A stretch of DNA of 6,842 nucleotides from Collinsella sp. AF33-16 (GTDB lineage Bacteria > Actinomycetota > Coriobacteriia > Coriobacteriales > Coriobacteriaceae): assembly GCF_003475325.1 (NCBI RefSeq), contig NZ_QRQC01000038.1, positions 1 to 6,842 of the forward strand, written 5' to 3'. The notes below the pieces were generated by a model that saw only the letters and a list, made by a program, of their open reading frames with translations, was not told the DNA's origin and made no database searches. Shown here one piece after another: positions 6,493-6,842 of the stretch (the first letter of the stretch is position 1; each line of letters begins with the position of its first letter). The translations under genes were made by a program, and so were the position numbers.

Positions 6493-6583
6493 TGGCGGAG
6501 GAGGAGGGATTCGAACCCTCGTGACCTTATACAGGCCAAACGGTTTTCGAGACCGCCGCATTCAACCACTCTGCCACCCCTCC
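6493..6583 (-). tRNA. tRNA-Ser (anticodon CGA)
   Basis: A 91-nt class II tRNA with long variable arm. Acceptor GGAGGGG pairs with CTCCTCC (one G-T wobble), discriminator G, CCA encoded at 6495-6493. The anticodon stem GCGGT/ACCGT carries loop CTCGAAA, giving CGA, which reads UCG. The T-arm is GAGGG-TTCGAAT-CCCTC. It follows tRNA-Ser(GGA) on the same strand with a terminator hairpin between them. I see no separate promoter, so it may depend on read-through. Confidence 0.96.
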
Positions 6584-6592
6584 GCGTGGGGT

Positions 6593-6623
6593 AAAAACAA
6601 AGCAGGCTCGAAGGCCTGCTTTG
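6593..6623 (-). terminator. Terminator between the two tRNA-Ser genes
   Basis: On the minus strand CAAAGCAGGC pairs perfectly with GCCTGCTTTG (10 bp) around loop CTTCGA, followed by TTTTT (plus-strand A-run 6593-6597). It starts 8 nt after the CCA end of tRNA-Ser(GGA). It leaves only 9 bp before the next tRNA, so some read-through must occur if the downstream gene shares this promoter. Confidence 0.78.
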
Positions 6624-6631
6624 GAATTAAC

Positions 6632-6722
6632 TGGCGGAGAGTCAGGGATTTGAACCCTGGAGACGCTTTTGACGCCTACACGATTTCCAATCGTGCTCCT
6701 TCGGCCACTCGGACAACTCTCC
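6632..6722 (-). tRNA. tRNA-Ser (anticodon GGA)
   Basis: A 91-nt class II tRNA. Acceptor GGAGAGT pairs with ACTCTCC, discriminator G, CCA encoded at 6634-6632. The anticodon stem CACGA/TCGTG carries loop TTGGAAA, giving GGA, which reads UCC/UCU. The long variable arm is GC-rich and the T-arm is CAGGG-TTCAAAT-CCCTG. It is first in the minus-strand tRNA-Ser unit, 10 bp or so from the predicted transcription start. Confidence 0.97.
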
Positions 6723-6738
6723 GTTAAATGCGAAAGTC

Positions 6739-6767
6739 AGTATACACGAGGAATCGCAAAGTGCAAA
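6739..6767 (-). promoter_or_regulatory. Promoter of the tRNA-Ser unit
   Basis: On the minus strand a -10 box TATACT (6744-6739) is preceded at 16-17 bp by TTTGCAC (-35 TTGCAC at 6766-6761, or TTTGCA at 6767-6762). The tRNA-Ser(GGA) 5' end follows 16 bp after the -10. The -35 overlaps the putative GTG start of the divergent gene at 6761. Confidence 0.65.
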
Positions 6768-6842
6768 CAGAAAAGTTGGCATTTTTTAAAACGCTTGGCC
6801 GTGCCTTGATTCTCATTTTCATTGCAACAGCCTCAGGACTCA
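6761..6842 (+). CDS. 5' end of a membrane or exported protein, cut by window edge
   Basis: From a GTG at 6761 an open frame runs to the window end, encoding 27 residues: MQTEKLAFFKTLGR, then a hydrophobic stretch ALILIFIATASGL. The start is supported by GAGGAA (6748-6753) 7 nt upstream. An in-frame TTG at 6776 is a weaker alternative. A short Lys/Arg-bearing head followed by a hydrophobic run suits a signal anchor or first transmembrane helix. It is divergent from the tRNA-Ser genes, and its start overlaps their -35 box. The palindromic GTATAC at 6740-6745 could serve -10 boxes on both strands. The product cannot be identified from this fragment. Confidence 0.55.
   Translation, partial: MQTEKLAFFKTLGRALILIFIATASGL

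Noticed and set aside
6392..6727. A 111-codon + strand frame (with motifs GGGGGIRTLV and RRVRDLNPG)
   Set aside because: It is the translation of the antisense strand of the two tRNA-Ser genes plus the tRNA fragment, a well-known source of false hypothetical proteins.

Overview
This is a 6.8 kb chromosomal window from a fairly GC-rich bacterium. It is most consistent with an actinobacterium of the Coriobacteriia, Collinsella-like. That guess rests on G/C-ending codons, a TypA with a divergent C-terminal motif, and terse intergenic regions rich in hairpins. It is an inference from gene content and style, not from a marker gene.

Left block (1-490, + strand): a strong sigma70-type promoter drives a tRNA-Ile(GAT) / tRNA-Ala(TGC) / tRNA-Ile(GAT) cluster. 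The two Ile genes are identical and sit in a perfect 80-bp direct repeat around the Ala gene. A 16-bp perfect hairpin lies between the first two tRNAs, and an intrinsic terminator closes the cluster. No rRNA gene is visible nearby.

Central + strand block (628-3954): a bifunctional nuclease (DUF151) family protein, a small two-helix membrane protein and an acidic protein of unknown function follow with gaps of about 30 bp and look like one operon. After a 117-bp gap comes typA (bipA), encoding a ribosome-associated translational GTPase, with a textbook terminator that also ends in T-rich sequence on the other strand.

Minus-strand block (4084-6025): a secreted or membrane-anchored protein with bactofilin-like beta-solenoid repeats and a hydrophobic C-terminal half, preceded by a perfect 9-bp palindrome abutting its ribosome binding site. 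Upstream of it lies a TRIC/UPF0126-family membrane channel protein that most likely starts at a TTG codon with a strong Shine-Dalgarno.

Right block (6026-6842): an almost gene-free stretch packed with secondary structure. It holds a 25-bp-arm inverted repeat, a minus-strand terminator, three consecutive perfect hairpins enclosed by a 9-bp long-range pairing, and a 25-nt copy of the 3' end of tRNA-Ser in inverted orientation to the real gene. Then come two minus-strand tRNA-Ser genes (CGA and GGA), each with its own terminator, a promoter, and the divergent start of a truncated membrane-protein gene at the right edge.

The most unusual part is 6139-6518. The hairpin array flanked by tRNA-Ser-derived sequence could be a structured RNA, a small repeat element, or the relic of a tRNA-targeted insertion. 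The protein-coding part is ordinary housekeeping plus two poorly understood membrane proteins.
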